NCBI GenBank assembly: GCA_036555725.1
Contig: DATBKU010000130.1
Span: 62,001 to 126,000, forward strand
Reading direction: 5' to 3'
DNA length: 64,000 bases
Source of the DNA: CALAED01 sp036555725
GTDB lineage: Bacteria > Actinomycetota > Actinomycetes > Streptosporangiales > Streptosporangiaceae
Shown here: positions 41,341 through 50,141 of the stretch, piece by piece
Layout: every line of letters begins with the position of its first letter
How positions within the stretch are numbered: position 1 is the first letter of the stretch
The notes under the pieces: model-generated
The model's database searches: none
The model's input: only the letters and a program-made list of their open reading frames with translations
What the model was told of the DNA's origin: nothing
Program-made: the position numbers and the translations under genes

Positions 41341-42957
41341 TTACTTACGGGCTTCGACCGTGAAGGAGACGAAGTCGGCGGACGCCTGCGGCACGTTGCG
41401 GGCGTAGGCGATGACGCCGACGGCACCGGGACGGAGCGGGCCGCTGGCGTCGGTCGCGGTGGCGACCTGGTGTCCGTTCACCGTGAGGGTCAGCCGTACG
41501 CCCCCGTCCACGCCCTGGCACCGGGCCTGGATGTGGTTGATGGCCGTGGGGGTGAAGGCCTGCCGGAACGGCGTGATTTCGCTGCTCAGCCCGCCTGGCC
41601 TGCGCTTGACGATGGCCGCCTCGCCGGTGCCGGTGACGTAGAACTCGTACTTGGCGTCCGGCCGCTTGGGCGGGTTGCCGCGGCACCAGACTCCATACGC
41701 ACCGGTGCCAGAGGCCCGCGCGGTGACCTGGATGTCGGCGTAGCGCGACGTGTCGACGTTCGCCGCGGCGGGCAGCCCGCCCTGATTGAGTTCCTGCCTT
41801 GGGTTCGCCACGCTCAGCCGATAGTGCCCATCGCCGAGCTCGGCCGAGGCGGTGACCGGCGTCGTGAACTGCCCTTCCGGCCACCAGTAGCGGCCGTTGA
41901 AGTCGTCTTGCCGGACGAGCTGGAACGTGGACGAGCGGGCCGGCAGGAAGTGCAGCGCGGCTACGGTGCCGAGCGCCACGACCGCGGCTCCCACGAGCGC
42001 CAGCGCGGTGATCGTGCGGCCACGTCGCCGAGGCCGCGGCCGCTGAGCCGCCGTCGACTGGGCCGCGGTCGAGAGGCCGGTGGTCGGTTGGGCGGTGGTC
42101 GGTTGGGCGGTGGTCGGCTGGGGCCGCTCGATGGCCACGGGCGTCGTGGTCGTGGCCGGGACCGCCTCGGGCGTGAGCTGGAGGCCCAGGCCGGTCATCC
42201 GCTCCAGGAGCCCGCTGACGGTCGGGCGCGCCTCCGGATCCTTGGCCAGGGCGGCCCGTACGAGCGGAAGCAGGCGCTCGTCGAGGCCGTCGAGATCGGG
42301 CTCGGCGTGCATGACCCGGTACTGGACGGCCTGGCTGTTGCCGCCGCCGAACGGCCAGCGCCCGGTCCCGGCGTACGCCACGACGCAGCCCCAGGAGAAG
42401 ACGTCGGCCGCCGCCGAAGCCCGCTGCCCGGCGAGCCGTTCGGGGGAGATGACCAGCGGCGTGCCGGGCACCAGGGCGCCGGTCACGCTGGCCACATTCT
42501 CGATCTGCGCGATGCCGAAGTCGATGACCTTCGGTCCGTACGGCGACAGGATGATGTTGCTGGGCTTGAGGTCCCGGTGGATGATCCCGGCTCGATGGAT
42601 CGCGCCGAGCGCGACGGCGGTGCTGACCGCCACCGACTCCAGCTGCCCGCCGTCGAGCACCCCGTCCTGTTCCACGGCCTCGGCCAGCGTACGGCCCTCG
42701 ATGTACTCCGTGACCAGGTACGACGGCTCGCCGAACGAGCTGTCCAGGACCGCGGCCGTACAGAATCGGGCGACCCGCCGAGCCGCGGCGGCCTCGCTGC
42801 GGAAGCGCTCCCTGAACTCCGGGAGCGCGCTCCACTGCGAGTGCATCACCTTGATGGCGACGCGTTTGCCGTCCGGGCCGTGGGCCAGATAGACGACGCC
42901 CATGCCCCCGCTGCCCAGGCGCCGCTCCAGCCGGTACGGCCCGATTCGCTCAGCCAC
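41341..42957 (-). CDS. Receptor-type serine/threonine protein kinase
   Basis: A 538-residue PknB-like kinase. GSGGMG (15-20), Lys36 in VAIKV, HRDLKPSN (127-134), DFG (146-148) and SPE in place of APE are intact, so it should be active. A Pro/Thr-rich linker with PTTAQ repeats leads to a transmembrane helix (315-337). The ~200-residue outside part (QDDFNGRYWWPEG, RYADIQVTARASG, YGVWCRGN, YEFYVTGTG) looks like a concanavalin/LamG-like beta-sandwich sensor with no PASTA repeats. GTG 42957 was chosen; it overlaps the upstream lipoprotein stop by 8 bp, so the pair is probably co-translated. Confidence 0.9.
   Translation of the reverse strand: MAERIGPYRLERRLGSGGMGVVYLAHGPDGKRVAIKVMHSQWSALPEFRERFRSEAAAARRVARFCTAAVLDSSFGEPSYLVTEYIEGRTLAEAVEQDGVLDGGQLESVAVSTAVALGAIHRAGIIHRDLKPSNIILSPYGPKVIDFGIAQIENVASVTGALVPGTPLVISPERLAGQRASAAADVFSWGCVVAYAGTGRWPFGGGNSQAVQYRVMHAEPDLDGLDERLLPLVRAALAKDPEARPTVSGLLERMTGLGLQLTPEAVPATTTTPVAIERPQPTTAQPTTAQPTTGLSTAAQSTAAQRPRPRRRGRTITALALVGAAVVALGTVAALHFLPARSSTFQLVRQDDFNGRYWWPEGQFTTPVTASAELGDGHYRLSVANPRQELNQGGLPAAANVDTSRYADIQVTARASGTGAYGVWCRGNPPKRPDAKYEFYVTGTGEAAIVKRRPGGLSSEITPFRQAFTPTAINHIQARCQGVDGGVRLTLTVNGHQVATATDASGPLRPGAVGVIAYARNVPQASADFVSFTVEARK
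42081..42120. repeat. 15-bp tandem repeat encoding PTTAQ
   Basis: A 15-bp unit is repeated about 2.7 times and encodes the PTTAQ repeats in the kinase's linker before the membrane helix. Length changes here would alter the linker in frame. Confidence 0.65.
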
Positions 42958-43525
42958 CGCCGGTGAGTAGCTCGAGGCCGGACTTGAGCGGAAGCTGTTG
43001 ACCATTGATCGTCACCGTTCGCTGGGTTCCCGGCTTGATGCGCGGGGCGGGCTGGTTAACGCCGTTGTTGGTGACGGCGCCCACCTGGTCGCCGTTCGGC
43101 AGCACGACCCATCCGCCGACCAGCTGCCCGTTCGGCGACTGCGCCCGGTACAGCCCGGCGGACTTGTCGACCGGGGCCGCCTGGAACGTCAGGAGCCGGC
43201 CCCCGGACCAGAACGACCCGACGCCCTCCAGGGTGTTGAAGAAGCCGATGCGCTTCTTGTTGCCGGGGTTCAGCAGCGTCACGACGCCGTCCTTGACCTC
43301 GCCCTCGAACCAGGCCTCGTCCAGCGAGTCGCAGTAGAACCCCCGAGCCCGGCCGTCCAGGACGGCGAAGGCCAGATAGTCCCCGGTCTCGCGCACCAGG
43401 CCGTCATAGCCGTTGAACCGCGCGGCCGCCGCCTGGGACGGCTCCGAACGCGGCGGTGAACGATCAGCACAGCCGCTGGTCAGCCCCACGGCCAACACAG
43501 CGGCAACCAGCAAAGAGAGTTTCAT
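42950..43525 (-). CDS. Lipoprotein of unknown function, partner of the Ser/Thr kinase
   Basis: A 191-residue lipoprotein: signal peptide MKLSLLVAAVLAVG with lipobox LTSGC (Cys19). The mature part is beta-rich (YLAFAVLDGRARGFYCD, LNPGNKKRIGFFN) and ends in a repeat-like TVTINGQQLPLKSG segment. No family recognised. Its stop overlaps the kinase start, so it may present a ligand to, or sit beside, the kinase's external domain. This is inference from coupling only. Confidence 0.75.
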   Translation of the reverse strand: MKLSLLVAAVLAVGLTSGCADRSPPRSEPSQAAAARFNGYDGLVRETGDYLAFAVLDGRARGFYCDSLDEAWFEGEVKDGVVTLLNPGNKKRIGFFNTLEGVGSFWSGGRLLTFQAAPVDKSAGLYRAQSPNGQLVGGWVVLPNGDQVGAVTNNGVNQPAPRIKPGTQRTVTINGQQLPLKSGLELLTGGG

Positions 43526-43660
43526 CGCGGCCCCCGACGAGAAGAAGGTGTTTCACGCTTAGACGCCAGGTAGCACGAAAAAGATGTGACCTTGGCTCAC
43601 CAGCCCCCGTCGCAGTCGTGATGAAATGCTGCAGGCACACCATGATCCCGGGGGTTTTCG

Positions 43661-44392
43661 ATGCCAGACGATCTTCGAGGTAAGACCGCCTTGCTCACGG
43701 GAGGATCCCGGGGCATCGGCCGGGCGACCGCAATCCGATTGGCCGCGCACGGGGCCGATGTCGTGATCGGCTACCTCCAGAACGAGGCCGGCGCCCGTGA
43801 GGTCGTGGAGACCATCACCGGCGCGGGCGGCAAGGCCGCCGCCGTCCAGGCCGACCTGACGCGCCCGGCCGAGGTCGGCCGCATGTTCGACGAGGCGGAG
43901 CAGACGTTCGGAGCCCTCGACATCGTCGTGGCCAGTGCCGGCGACATCCTCGTCAAGCCGCTCGCGGACTGTACGGAGGACGACTACGACCGGATCTTCG
44001 GCACCAACGCCAAGGGCGTGTTCTTCACGCTGAAGGAGGCGGCCCGGCGGCTGAGCGACGGCGGTCGCATCATCGTCTTCTCCACCGGGGGCACCAAGAT
44101 GTGGTTCCCCGACCAGTCGCTCTACCTCGGTAGCAAGGGCGCGGTCGAGCAGTTCGTCCGGGCCTTGTCCTGGGAGCTCGGCGGCCGGGGAATCACGGTC
44201 AACGCCATCTCACCTGGGCCGACCGAAACCGAGATGATGCAGGATCGCTACCGCGCCCAGGCGGCCGCGATGTCGCCGTTCAACCGCATCGGGGACCCCG
44301 GCGAGGTCGCCGACGCCGTCGTGTTCCTCGCAAGTGACGCCGCGCGCTGGGTGACCGGCCAGAACATCGGCGCCGGCGGCGGCGCCTTCTAG
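43661..44392 (+). CDS. Short-chain dehydrogenase/reductase (FabG-like)
   Basis: A 243-residue classical SDR. TGGSRGIG (~14-21) binds NAD(P), ASAG replaces NNAG, the catalytic Ser is in VFSTGG and YxxxK is YLGSK (~152-156). The ending WVTGQNIGAGGG is the usual FabG-like C-terminus. GGGGG lies upstream of ATG 43661. It is not in an operon; the substrate is probably a small ketone or keto ester. Confidence 0.9.
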   Translation: MPDDLRGKTALLTGGSRGIGRATAIRLAAHGADVVIGYLQNEAGAREVVETITGAGGKAAAVQADLTRPAEVGRMFDEAEQTFGALDIVVASAGDILVKPLADCTEDDYDRIFGTNAKGVFFTLKEAARRLSDGGRIIVFSTGGTKMWFPDQSLYLGSKGAVEQFVRALSWELGGRGITVNAISPGPTETEMMQDRYRAQAAAMSPFNRIGDPGEVADAVVFLASDAARWVTGQNIGAGGGAF

Positions 44393-44412
44393 GCCCTGGC
44401 TCCGGGGCCGCG

Positions 44413-45540
44413 TTACAGTGCGCTGCGGCGACGCAGCTGCCCGGCGGCGACGACGCCGATCGGCACCGGCGCCCAGAACGTCAGCGCGCGGAACAACAGG
44501 ACGCCCTGTACGGCGGGGGCCACGCCCACGTTGACCGCCAGCAGCATCGCCGTGAGCGCGGTCTCAGTGGAGCCCATCCCGGCGGGCGTGGGAGCCGCCG
44601 ACCCTGCCGCGGCACCGATCAGGTAGGCGGCGAGCAGTACGGCGAACCGATCGACCGGCGGGCCGTGCGGCACGGCCATGACGCTGATGGCGAAGGCGAC
44701 GGCCATGACGAGGGTGGTCCCGGCGGATGCAATGAGCAGCGTCACGAGGTCGCGCGGGCGGCGCAGGACCCGGACCGCCGCGGCGCAGGAGTGGGCGACA
44801 GCCGCGCCGGGCGCCCCGAGGCCGCCGCGCCGGGCACGGCGACGCCGGACGAGCCACCAGACGACCACTAGCGAGGCCGCGAGCGCGGCGATCGCCGCCA
44901 CGGCGTGCGGCGGCGGCGCCGGCAGCCCATGCACTCGCGATCCGACGGCCGAGACGGGCAATGCGCCGGTCCCGGAGGCCCAGGTCACGGCGAGCACGGC
45001 GAGGAACAGCAGGCCGTCGGCCAGCCCGCCGAGCAGATTGACCGACGCCACCACGCCGACGGCGTCGGAGACCGGCCGCCGGCGCCGGACGAGGTAACGC
45101 GCGTTGACCACGGCGCCGCCGATGCCGGGCGGGGTCAGCCGGTTGGCCGCGGCCGCGGCGAACTGCACCAGCGTCACCTCGCGCATGCGCAGACCGCCGC
45201 CCGCGCCCGCCCGCAGCGCGACCCCTGCGAACAGGTAGTGCAGCGCGGTGAGGACCGCGATCAGCGGAACGAACTGCCACCGTACCGACTCGATCCCGTC
45301 GACCAGCGACCGTACGAAGGCCCCGACGTCCGCGAGATCGTCCTCATCGGCGAGCGGTGCCCAGGCCAGCAGACCCGCGACGACGGCGCCGAGCAGCCCC
45401 GCCTTCAGCCACCACCCGCGACGCCGCCACCACACTGCTTCGGTGGACATGGTCGCTCGGGGCAGCGTCACCCCGGTCGGCAGCGTCGCTTCGGCGGTCA
45501 GCGTCGCTTCCACCAGCGATTCGGCCGCGGGATACGTCAC
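44413..45540 (-). CDS. YbhN/UPF0104 family membrane protein (LPG-synthase transmembrane-like)
   Basis: A 375-residue protein with about seven helices, of the flippase-like family related to the membrane half of lysylphosphatidylglycerol synthase. Conserved family pieces are AAANRLTPPGIGGAVVN and APTPAGMGSTETALT. GTG 45540 was chosen; an ATG upstream would add a long polar, probably non-coding stretch. It is convergent with the SDR. It is often found beside glycosyltransferase genes; here it is divergent from the surface-glycan operon, which supports a lipid-glycan transport role. Confidence 0.82.
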   Translation of the reverse strand: MTYPAAESLVEATLTAEATLPTGVTLPRATMSTEAVWWRRRGWWLKAGLLGAVVAGLLAWAPLADEDDLADVGAFVRSLVDGIESVRWQFVPLIAVLTALHYLFAGVALRAGAGGGLRMREVTLVQFAAAAANRLTPPGIGGAVVNARYLVRRRRPVSDAVGVVASVNLLGGLADGLLFLAVLAVTWASGTGALPVSAVGSRVHGLPAPPPHAVAAIAALAASLVVVWWLVRRRRARRGGLGAPGAAVAHSCAAAVRVLRRPRDLVTLLIASAGTTLVMAVAFAISVMAVPHGPPVDRFAVLLAAYLIGAAAGSAAPTPAGMGSTETALTAMLLAVNVGVAPAVQGVLLFRALTFWAPVPIGVVAAGQLRRRSAL

Positions 45541-46096
45541 GGCACACCCCCGGCTCCGCTCCCTGGCCGGCCGGCTGGCCGGCGCCACCACCGGGTCACT
45601 CGCTGTCCCGGCATGTACCCGTACCACCGCATCTGTACGCTTTCTTGCCGTTGCGGAAGCCTGCGGTCATCACGGCGGCAGGTAGGCGACCCGGCCATGG
45701 CGGCCAGGGTCAGCCGATGTGGCCGCCAGCCGCAGACCGGTGACGGCGGGCCGGGTCAGTCCCGTCGTCGAGGTGTGGCGCGGCCGCGGCGGCCGAACGC
45801 GCTCTTGTACAACGGTCATCGGGTGCCACCCCTTCGCATCCGCGACGTTGTCCGCGCGGCTCGGCAGCGGAGCACGCAGATTACGTCGGGCGAGGTTTGC
45901 GCCCGCTTAGGCAGAAGTAATCGCCGAGGTCGCCGACCCGGCCTGTGCATGAGCCCGGCGTTTCCGGGCAGGGACGATCGTGATGTCGAGGTGCGGCGGC
46001 GGTGCTAACTCTCGGCTAACTCCGCGAAAACCACACATTTCCTAGCCTGCGTTGACGGCTGTGCGGTGCGGAGCCAGGAATGGGGAGAGCTGTTAG
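45541..46096. other. 556-bp intergenic region, no gene supported
   Basis: Between the YbhN gene and the glycan operon. Open frames here are Arg/Pro-rich shadows without ribosome sites. The only structure seen is near the right end: the GCTAACTC direct repeat and a TAGCCT word (46042-46047) that could be a -10 for the glycan operon. Confidence 0.5.
46004..46022. promoter_or_regulatory. GCTAACTC direct repeat, 11-bp period, upstream of glycan operon
   Basis: GCTAACTC occurs at 46004-46011 and 46015-46022. An 11-bp period is one helical turn, the hallmark of OmpR/PhoB-type response-regulator boxes. The second copy would overlap the -35 of a promoter with -10 TAGCCT at 46042. The OmpR-type regulator at 51562 is a natural candidate. 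Confidence 0.5.
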
Positions 46097-46921
46097 GTGG
46101 CAGTTGACCAGAGATTCGACCGGCGTCCGGCGCCGCGGCGACCGCTCGTGGTGATTCCAGCGCTGAATGAGGAGCGTGCGCTGCCCGCGGTGCTGCGTGA
46201 GCTCGCCGAGCCCCGCCCGCACATCGACATCTTGGTGATCGACGACGGCTCGCACGACCGTACGACGGCCGCGGCGCGGGCGTGCGGGGTCCGGGTCGTC
46301 CGGCTGCCGTTCAACCTGGGCGTCGGCGGGGCGATGCGGACGGGCTACCGGTACGCGTTGCGGAACGGCTACGACGCGGTGGTCCAGGTGGACGCCGACG
46401 GCCAGCACGACACGGCGTACATCGACCGGCTGCTCGCCGGGCTGGGCAAGGCCGACATCGTGATCGGGGCGCGCTTCGCGGGGATGGGGGACTACCCGGC
46501 CGGGCGGGGGCCACGACGCTGGGCGATGCGCCTGCTCGCCGTGGTGCTGAGCCGCCTCGCCAAGACCCGGCTCACCGACACCACCAGCGGCTTCCGCGCC
46601 GCCGGACGCCGCGCCATGACGCTGTTCGCCCACCACTACCCGGCCGAGTATCTCGGCGACACAGTGGAGTCCCTCGTGATCGCGCTGCGGTCGGGCTGCA
46701 CGGTACGGCAGGAGCCGGTGGCCATGCGGCCGCGGCTGGCCGGGCAGGCCAGCCAGACGCCGCTGCGGTCGACCGTGTACCTGCTGCGCGCCGTGGTGGC
46801 GCTCGGCCTGGCGCTGCTCCGCCGCTGGACGCCGCTGCCGGTCCCCGTCGAGACCGGTGCCGAGATGGGTGTCGTGGCGCCGGTTGCGCCGGACGAGGAC
46901 AGAAAGGCCCGTGCGGGGTGA
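46097..46921 (+). CDS. GT2 glycosyltransferase (polyprenyl-phosphate sugar transferase type)
   Basis: A 274-residue GT-A enzyme: VVIPALNEERALPAVL at the start, IDDGSHDRT, LPFNLGVGGAMRTGYRYAL, the metal-binding VDADGQHD (~97) and DTTSGFRAAGRRA. This is the dolichol-phosphate-mannose-synthase-like group that loads polyprenyl phosphate. One possible C-terminal hydrophobic segment. GTG start with GGGGAGAG upstream. First gene of four; it overlaps the DUF2304 gene (GTGA), the standard GT2-DUF2304 pairing. Confidence 0.9.
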   Translation: MAVDQRFDRRPAPRRPLVVIPALNEERALPAVLRELAEPRPHIDILVIDDGSHDRTTAAARACGVRVVRLPFNLGVGGAMRTGYRYALRNGYDAVVQVDADGQHDTAYIDRLLAGLGKADIVIGARFAGMGDYPAGRGPRRWAMRLLAVVLSRLAKTRLTDTTSGFRAAGRRAMTLFAHHYPAEYLGDTVESLVIALRSGCTVRQEPVAMRPRLAGQASQTPLRSTVYLLRAVVALGLALLRRWTPLPVPVETGAEMGVVAPVAPDEDRKARAG

Positions 46922-47295
46922 GTGTCTACCAGCTCGGCCTGCTCGGCGCGGCCATCTCGCTGGTCGTGATCTTCGAGATGCTGCGGCGGCGCCGGCTGCG
47001 CGAGAAGTACGCCGTGTTCTGGGTGATCCTGGCCGTCCTGATCGTCGTCGTCGCGATCTTCCCAGACGTCCTGTCGTGGGCCGCGGACATCACCGGCGTA
47101 CAGGTGCCGGCGAACCTGCTGTTCTTCGGCGGGAGCCTCGTGCTGCTCGCCGTCAACGTCCAGCTCAGCTCCGAGGTGGGGCGCCTGGAGGACCGGGTCA
47201 GGACGCTGGCGGAGGAGGTGGCGCTGCAGAACGCGCGGATCGAGGAGCTGACCGCCCGACCTCCCGACCCCGTGCGTCCCGGCGCCGACCGATGA
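46918..47295 (+). CDS. DUF2304 membrane protein
   Basis: A 125-residue protein with three helices (LGLLGAAISLVVIFEML, AVFWVILAVLIVVVAIF, ANLLFFGGSLVLLAVNV) and a C-terminal coiled coil (LEDRVRTLAEEVALQNARIEEL). DUF2304 proteins travel with GT2 enzymes and are thought to be their membrane partner. The start overlaps the GT2 stop, and its own stop overlaps the flippase start as ATGA. Confidence 0.9.
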   Translation: MSVYQLGLLGAAISLVVIFEMLRRRRLREKYAVFWVILAVLIVVVAIFPDVLSWAADITGVQVPANLLFFGGSLVLLAVNVQLSSEVGRLEDRVRTLAEEVALQNARIEELTARPPDPVRPGADR

Positions 47296-48611
47296 CCCGG
47301 GCCACGGCGACCGGTCCCGACCCGGCTACCAGGCCGACGGTCGCCGTCGGCACGGCGACCGTCGGCGGCGGCCTGCTGGTGCTTGGGCTGTCGGCGACAG
47401 TCTTCCTGGTGCTGTCGGCGCGGGCCGTCGGGCCGCGCGAGTTCGTCTCGCTGTCCGCGCTGTGGACGCTCGTCTACACCTTCGGCATCGGCGCGTTCCT
47501 GCCCTTCGAGCAGGAGCTGGGCCGGGCGCTGGCGCGGCGCGCCGGGCGGGGGAGGGGCGGGCGGCCGGTCGCGATCCGCGGCGCGGTGGCGGCGGCCGTC
47601 GTCCTCGGCTGCCTGGTGCTCGTCGGCGTCGTGGCCGCGCCGTGGCTGGTCGACCGGCTGTTCGCCGGGCACGGGACGCTGCTGCTCGTGCTGCTGGTGA
47701 CGCTCGCGGCCATGGCGGGGCAGTACGTGACGCGCGGCGTCTTCTCTGGCTCCGGGCTGTTCCGGTGGTACTCCGGGCAGCTCGGCCTCGAGGGGCTCAC
47801 GCGCACGGTGGCGTGCGCCGGGCTGTTCGTGGCGGGCGCGCGCACACTAGGGCCGTACGCGTGGACGCTCGCCGCGGCGCCGGCACTTTCGGTGCTGTTT
47901 ACCGCGCCACGGGCGAGGGCAGCGCTTCGGCCGGGCCCGCCGGCGCCCTGGCCCGAGGTGTCGGCGAACCTGGGCTGGCTGCTGGTCTCGACGGCGTCCG
48001 CACAAGCCGTGGCCAACGCGGCGATCGTGGCGCTGCGCCTGCTCGCGCCGAACGGGGACGCGGCGGGCCAGTTCCTCGCCGCGTTCGTGATCGCCCGGAT
48101 CCCGTTGTTCCTGTTCCAGGCGGTCCAGGCGGTACTGCTGCCGGGGCTGGCGCACGCGCTGGCCACCGCGGACCGGCTGCGCTTCCGGCGCGAGCTGCGG
48201 CGGGTGCTCGCCGCGACCGGGCTCGTCGGGGTAGCCGGGGTGGCGGGCGCCGCCACCGTGGGGCCGTGGGCGCTGCGGCTGGCCTTCGGGCCGGGCTTCT
48301 CGCTCGGCCGCCCAGACATCGTCCTGCTCGCCATGGCGACCGGACTGTACATGGTCGCCCAGGTGTTCCAGTCGGGGCTGCTGTCGCTGGGGCGGCACCG
48401 CGACAACGCCGTCGGCTGGGCGGCGGGGCTGGGGGTCTTCGTCGCCTGCTGCTTCGCCTCGCTGACCGCGCTGGCCCGCGTGGAGCTCGCCCTGACCCTG
48501 TCCTGCGTGGTGGCGGCCGCGTTGCTGGGGGTACGGCTGGCCGGCGGGGTACGGCGGATCCAGTGGCACACCGCCGCCCCGGAACGGGTTGCGGCCGACG
48601 TGGCCCGCTGA
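47292..48611 (+). CDS. Wzx-like oligosaccharide flippase / polysaccharide biosynthesis membrane protein
   Basis: A 439-residue protein with 10-12 helices, of the MATE/Wzx (polysacc_synt) superfamily, recognised by overall topology rather than sharp motifs (FVSLSALWTLVYTFGIGAFLPFEQELGR, GLFRWYSGQLGLEG). It would flip lipid-linked glycans made by the GT2 protein. ATGA overlap with DUF2304. The next gene begins 12 bp downstream. Confidence 0.75.
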   Translation: MTRATATGPDPATRPTVAVGTATVGGGLLVLGLSATVFLVLSARAVGPREFVSLSALWTLVYTFGIGAFLPFEQELGRALARRAGRGRGGRPVAIRGAVAAAVVLGCLVLVGVVAAPWLVDRLFAGHGTLLLVLLVTLAAMAGQYVTRGVFSGSGLFRWYSGQLGLEGLTRTVACAGLFVAGARTLGPYAWTLAAAPALSVLFTAPRARAALRPGPPAPWPEVSANLGWLLVSTASAQAVANAAIVALRLLAPNGDAAGQFLAAFVIARIPLFLFQAVQAVLLPGLAHALATADRLRFRRELRRVLAATGLVGVAGVAGAATVGPWALRLAFGPGFSLGRPDIVLLAMATGLYMVAQVFQSGLLSLGRHRDNAVGWAAGLGVFVACCFASLTALARVELALTLSCVVAAALLGVRLAGGVRRIQWHTAAPERVAADVAR

Positions 48612-48623
48612 GAGAGGAGTCTC

Positions 48624-50141
48624 GTGCTGAGCCGGATGCCGGAGCGATGGCGGCTCCCCGCCCTCGTGTACATCGTCTGCCAGCTGCTACTGCTGGCCTG
48701 GTGGGCCGCGTACTACCCCGGGCTGATGAGCTACGACACGATCGCGTACGTCTGGCAGGTCACGACCGATAACTGGATGGCCAACCACTCCGTGCCGTAT
48801 GACGGGCTGGTCTGGCTGTCGCTCCAGCTCACCGGTGACCTCGCGCTGCTCACACTGGTGCAGACGGTCGCCGCCGCGGCCGTGCTCGCCTACGCGTCCT
48901 CCGTGCTGCGCGACCTCGGCGTACGGCCGTTGTGGGCGGGCCTGGCGGCCGTCGCCGTACCGGCCCTGCCGCCGCTGGGCAGCTTCCTCGTCTTCGTCTG
49001 GAAGGACGTGGCGTTCTCGATCTCGGCGGTGCTCGCCTTCGCGGCCGCCGGACGGCTCGTCGCGCTGCGCGCCGCCGAAGAGACCGGCGATACCGGCGGG
49101 CGGGCCCGGCCGATCGCGCTGCTGGCCCTCGCCTTCGTCGGACTGGCGGTATTCCGCAACAACGGCTTCCTCGCGGCGGCGATCGCCGCCCCGGTGCTGA
49201 TCATCGCGCTGCGCGGGGTCCGCCGGTGGGTCACCGTGGCGACGGTGGGGCCGGTCCTGCTGTCGTTCGCGCTCACCGGCTGGCTGTATCCGAAGCTCGA
49301 GATCCAGGGCGCCCGGCCCAGCCTGACCTACGCCACCGCGTACGCCGACATCGCGGCCGCGTATGCCCGGCAGCCCGGCACGTTCACCTCCGCCGACACC
49401 GCGCTCATGACGAAGGTCGCTCCGCTCTGGCAGTGGCGGGCGGGCGCCAACTGCTACGACTCGGACTGGCTGACCAACCGCAAGCCGTTCCACACCCGCG
49501 CCGCGGACGCCCTGAACAGCCGGCTGGTCGACCTGTGGATCCGTACGCTCAAACGAACGCCGGGCGTGGTCGTCGGAGCACGCATGTGCCGGGGCTCCAT
49601 CGCCTGGCGGGTGGCCGGGGGACCGGCGCGGCTCGACGCCGAAACGATCATCGGTGGCACAAAGGTGGGGCCGACCCGGTTCGGCTGGGCCGCACCCGGC
49701 CGCCGGATGGACGGCAACCCCTACCTGCCGCTGCTCTCCATCCGGCCGCTGTCGGCGCCGCTGCATCACTTCGCCGACTCCGTCCGGTCGGCGAGCCGTG
49801 CGTCGTGGCTGGACTGGCTGCTGTGGCGCGGCGCGCTCTGGTGCTACCTGACCTACGCCGTGGTGGCCGCGTACGGCTGGCGGCGCCGGCTGCCCGCGGC
49901 GGCCGCGCTCGTCGCCATGACCGCCGGGATCCAGCTGTGCGTGCTGGCCGCCAACCCCGCCCAGCTGTTCCGGTACATGGCGGCGACCATCGTGCTCGGC
50001 GTGCTGGCGCTGCCGCTCGCCACCGTACGAAGGAAGCGGTCGGAGCCGCGCCGGCTGCTCGACTTCACGCGCGTTCTGGAGACTCCTGAGCGGCGATCGA
50101 CGGAGCCGGAGCTTGCTCGGAGGTCGGCAGCAGCAGAGTGA
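48624..50141 (+). CDS. Multispanning GT-C-like membrane protein (DUF6020 type)
   Basis: A 505-residue protein with about ten helices. YPGLMSYDTIAYVWQ near residue 30 places an Asp on the outer face, as in GT-C transferases (ArnT/PMT-like), and a long soluble loop (~220-385) follows. It would use polyprenyl-linked sugars from the GT2 step to modify a surface glycan or protein. GTG start with GAGAGGAG. Its last 77 bp overlap the convergent histidine kinase gene, an unusually long coding overlap. Confidence 0.75.
   Translation: MLSRMPERWRLPALVYIVCQLLLLAWWAAYYPGLMSYDTIAYVWQVTTDNWMANHSVPYDGLVWLSLQLTGDLALLTLVQTVAAAAVLAYASSVLRDLGVRPLWAGLAAVAVPALPPLGSFLVFVWKDVAFSISAVLAFAAAGRLVALRAAEETGDTGGRARPIALLALAFVGLAVFRNNGFLAAAIAAPVLIIALRGVRRWVTVATVGPVLLSFALTGWLYPKLEIQGARPSLTYATAYADIAAAYARQPGTFTSADTALMTKVAPLWQWRAGANCYDSDWLTNRKPFHTRAADALNSRLVDLWIRTLKRTPGVVVGARMCRGSIAWRVAGGPARLDAETIIGGTKVGPTRFGWAAPGRRMDGNPYLPLLSIRPLSAPLHHFADSVRSASRASWLDWLLWRGALWCYLTYAVVAAYGWRRRLPAAAALVAMTAGIQLCVLAANPAQLFRYMAATIVLGVLALPLATVRRKRSEPRRLLDFTRVLETPERRSTEPELARRSAAAE

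Noticed and set aside
45628..46096. Possible genes in the gap before the glycan operon
   Set aside because: All frames are Arg/Pro-rich, lack ribosome sites and match no family.
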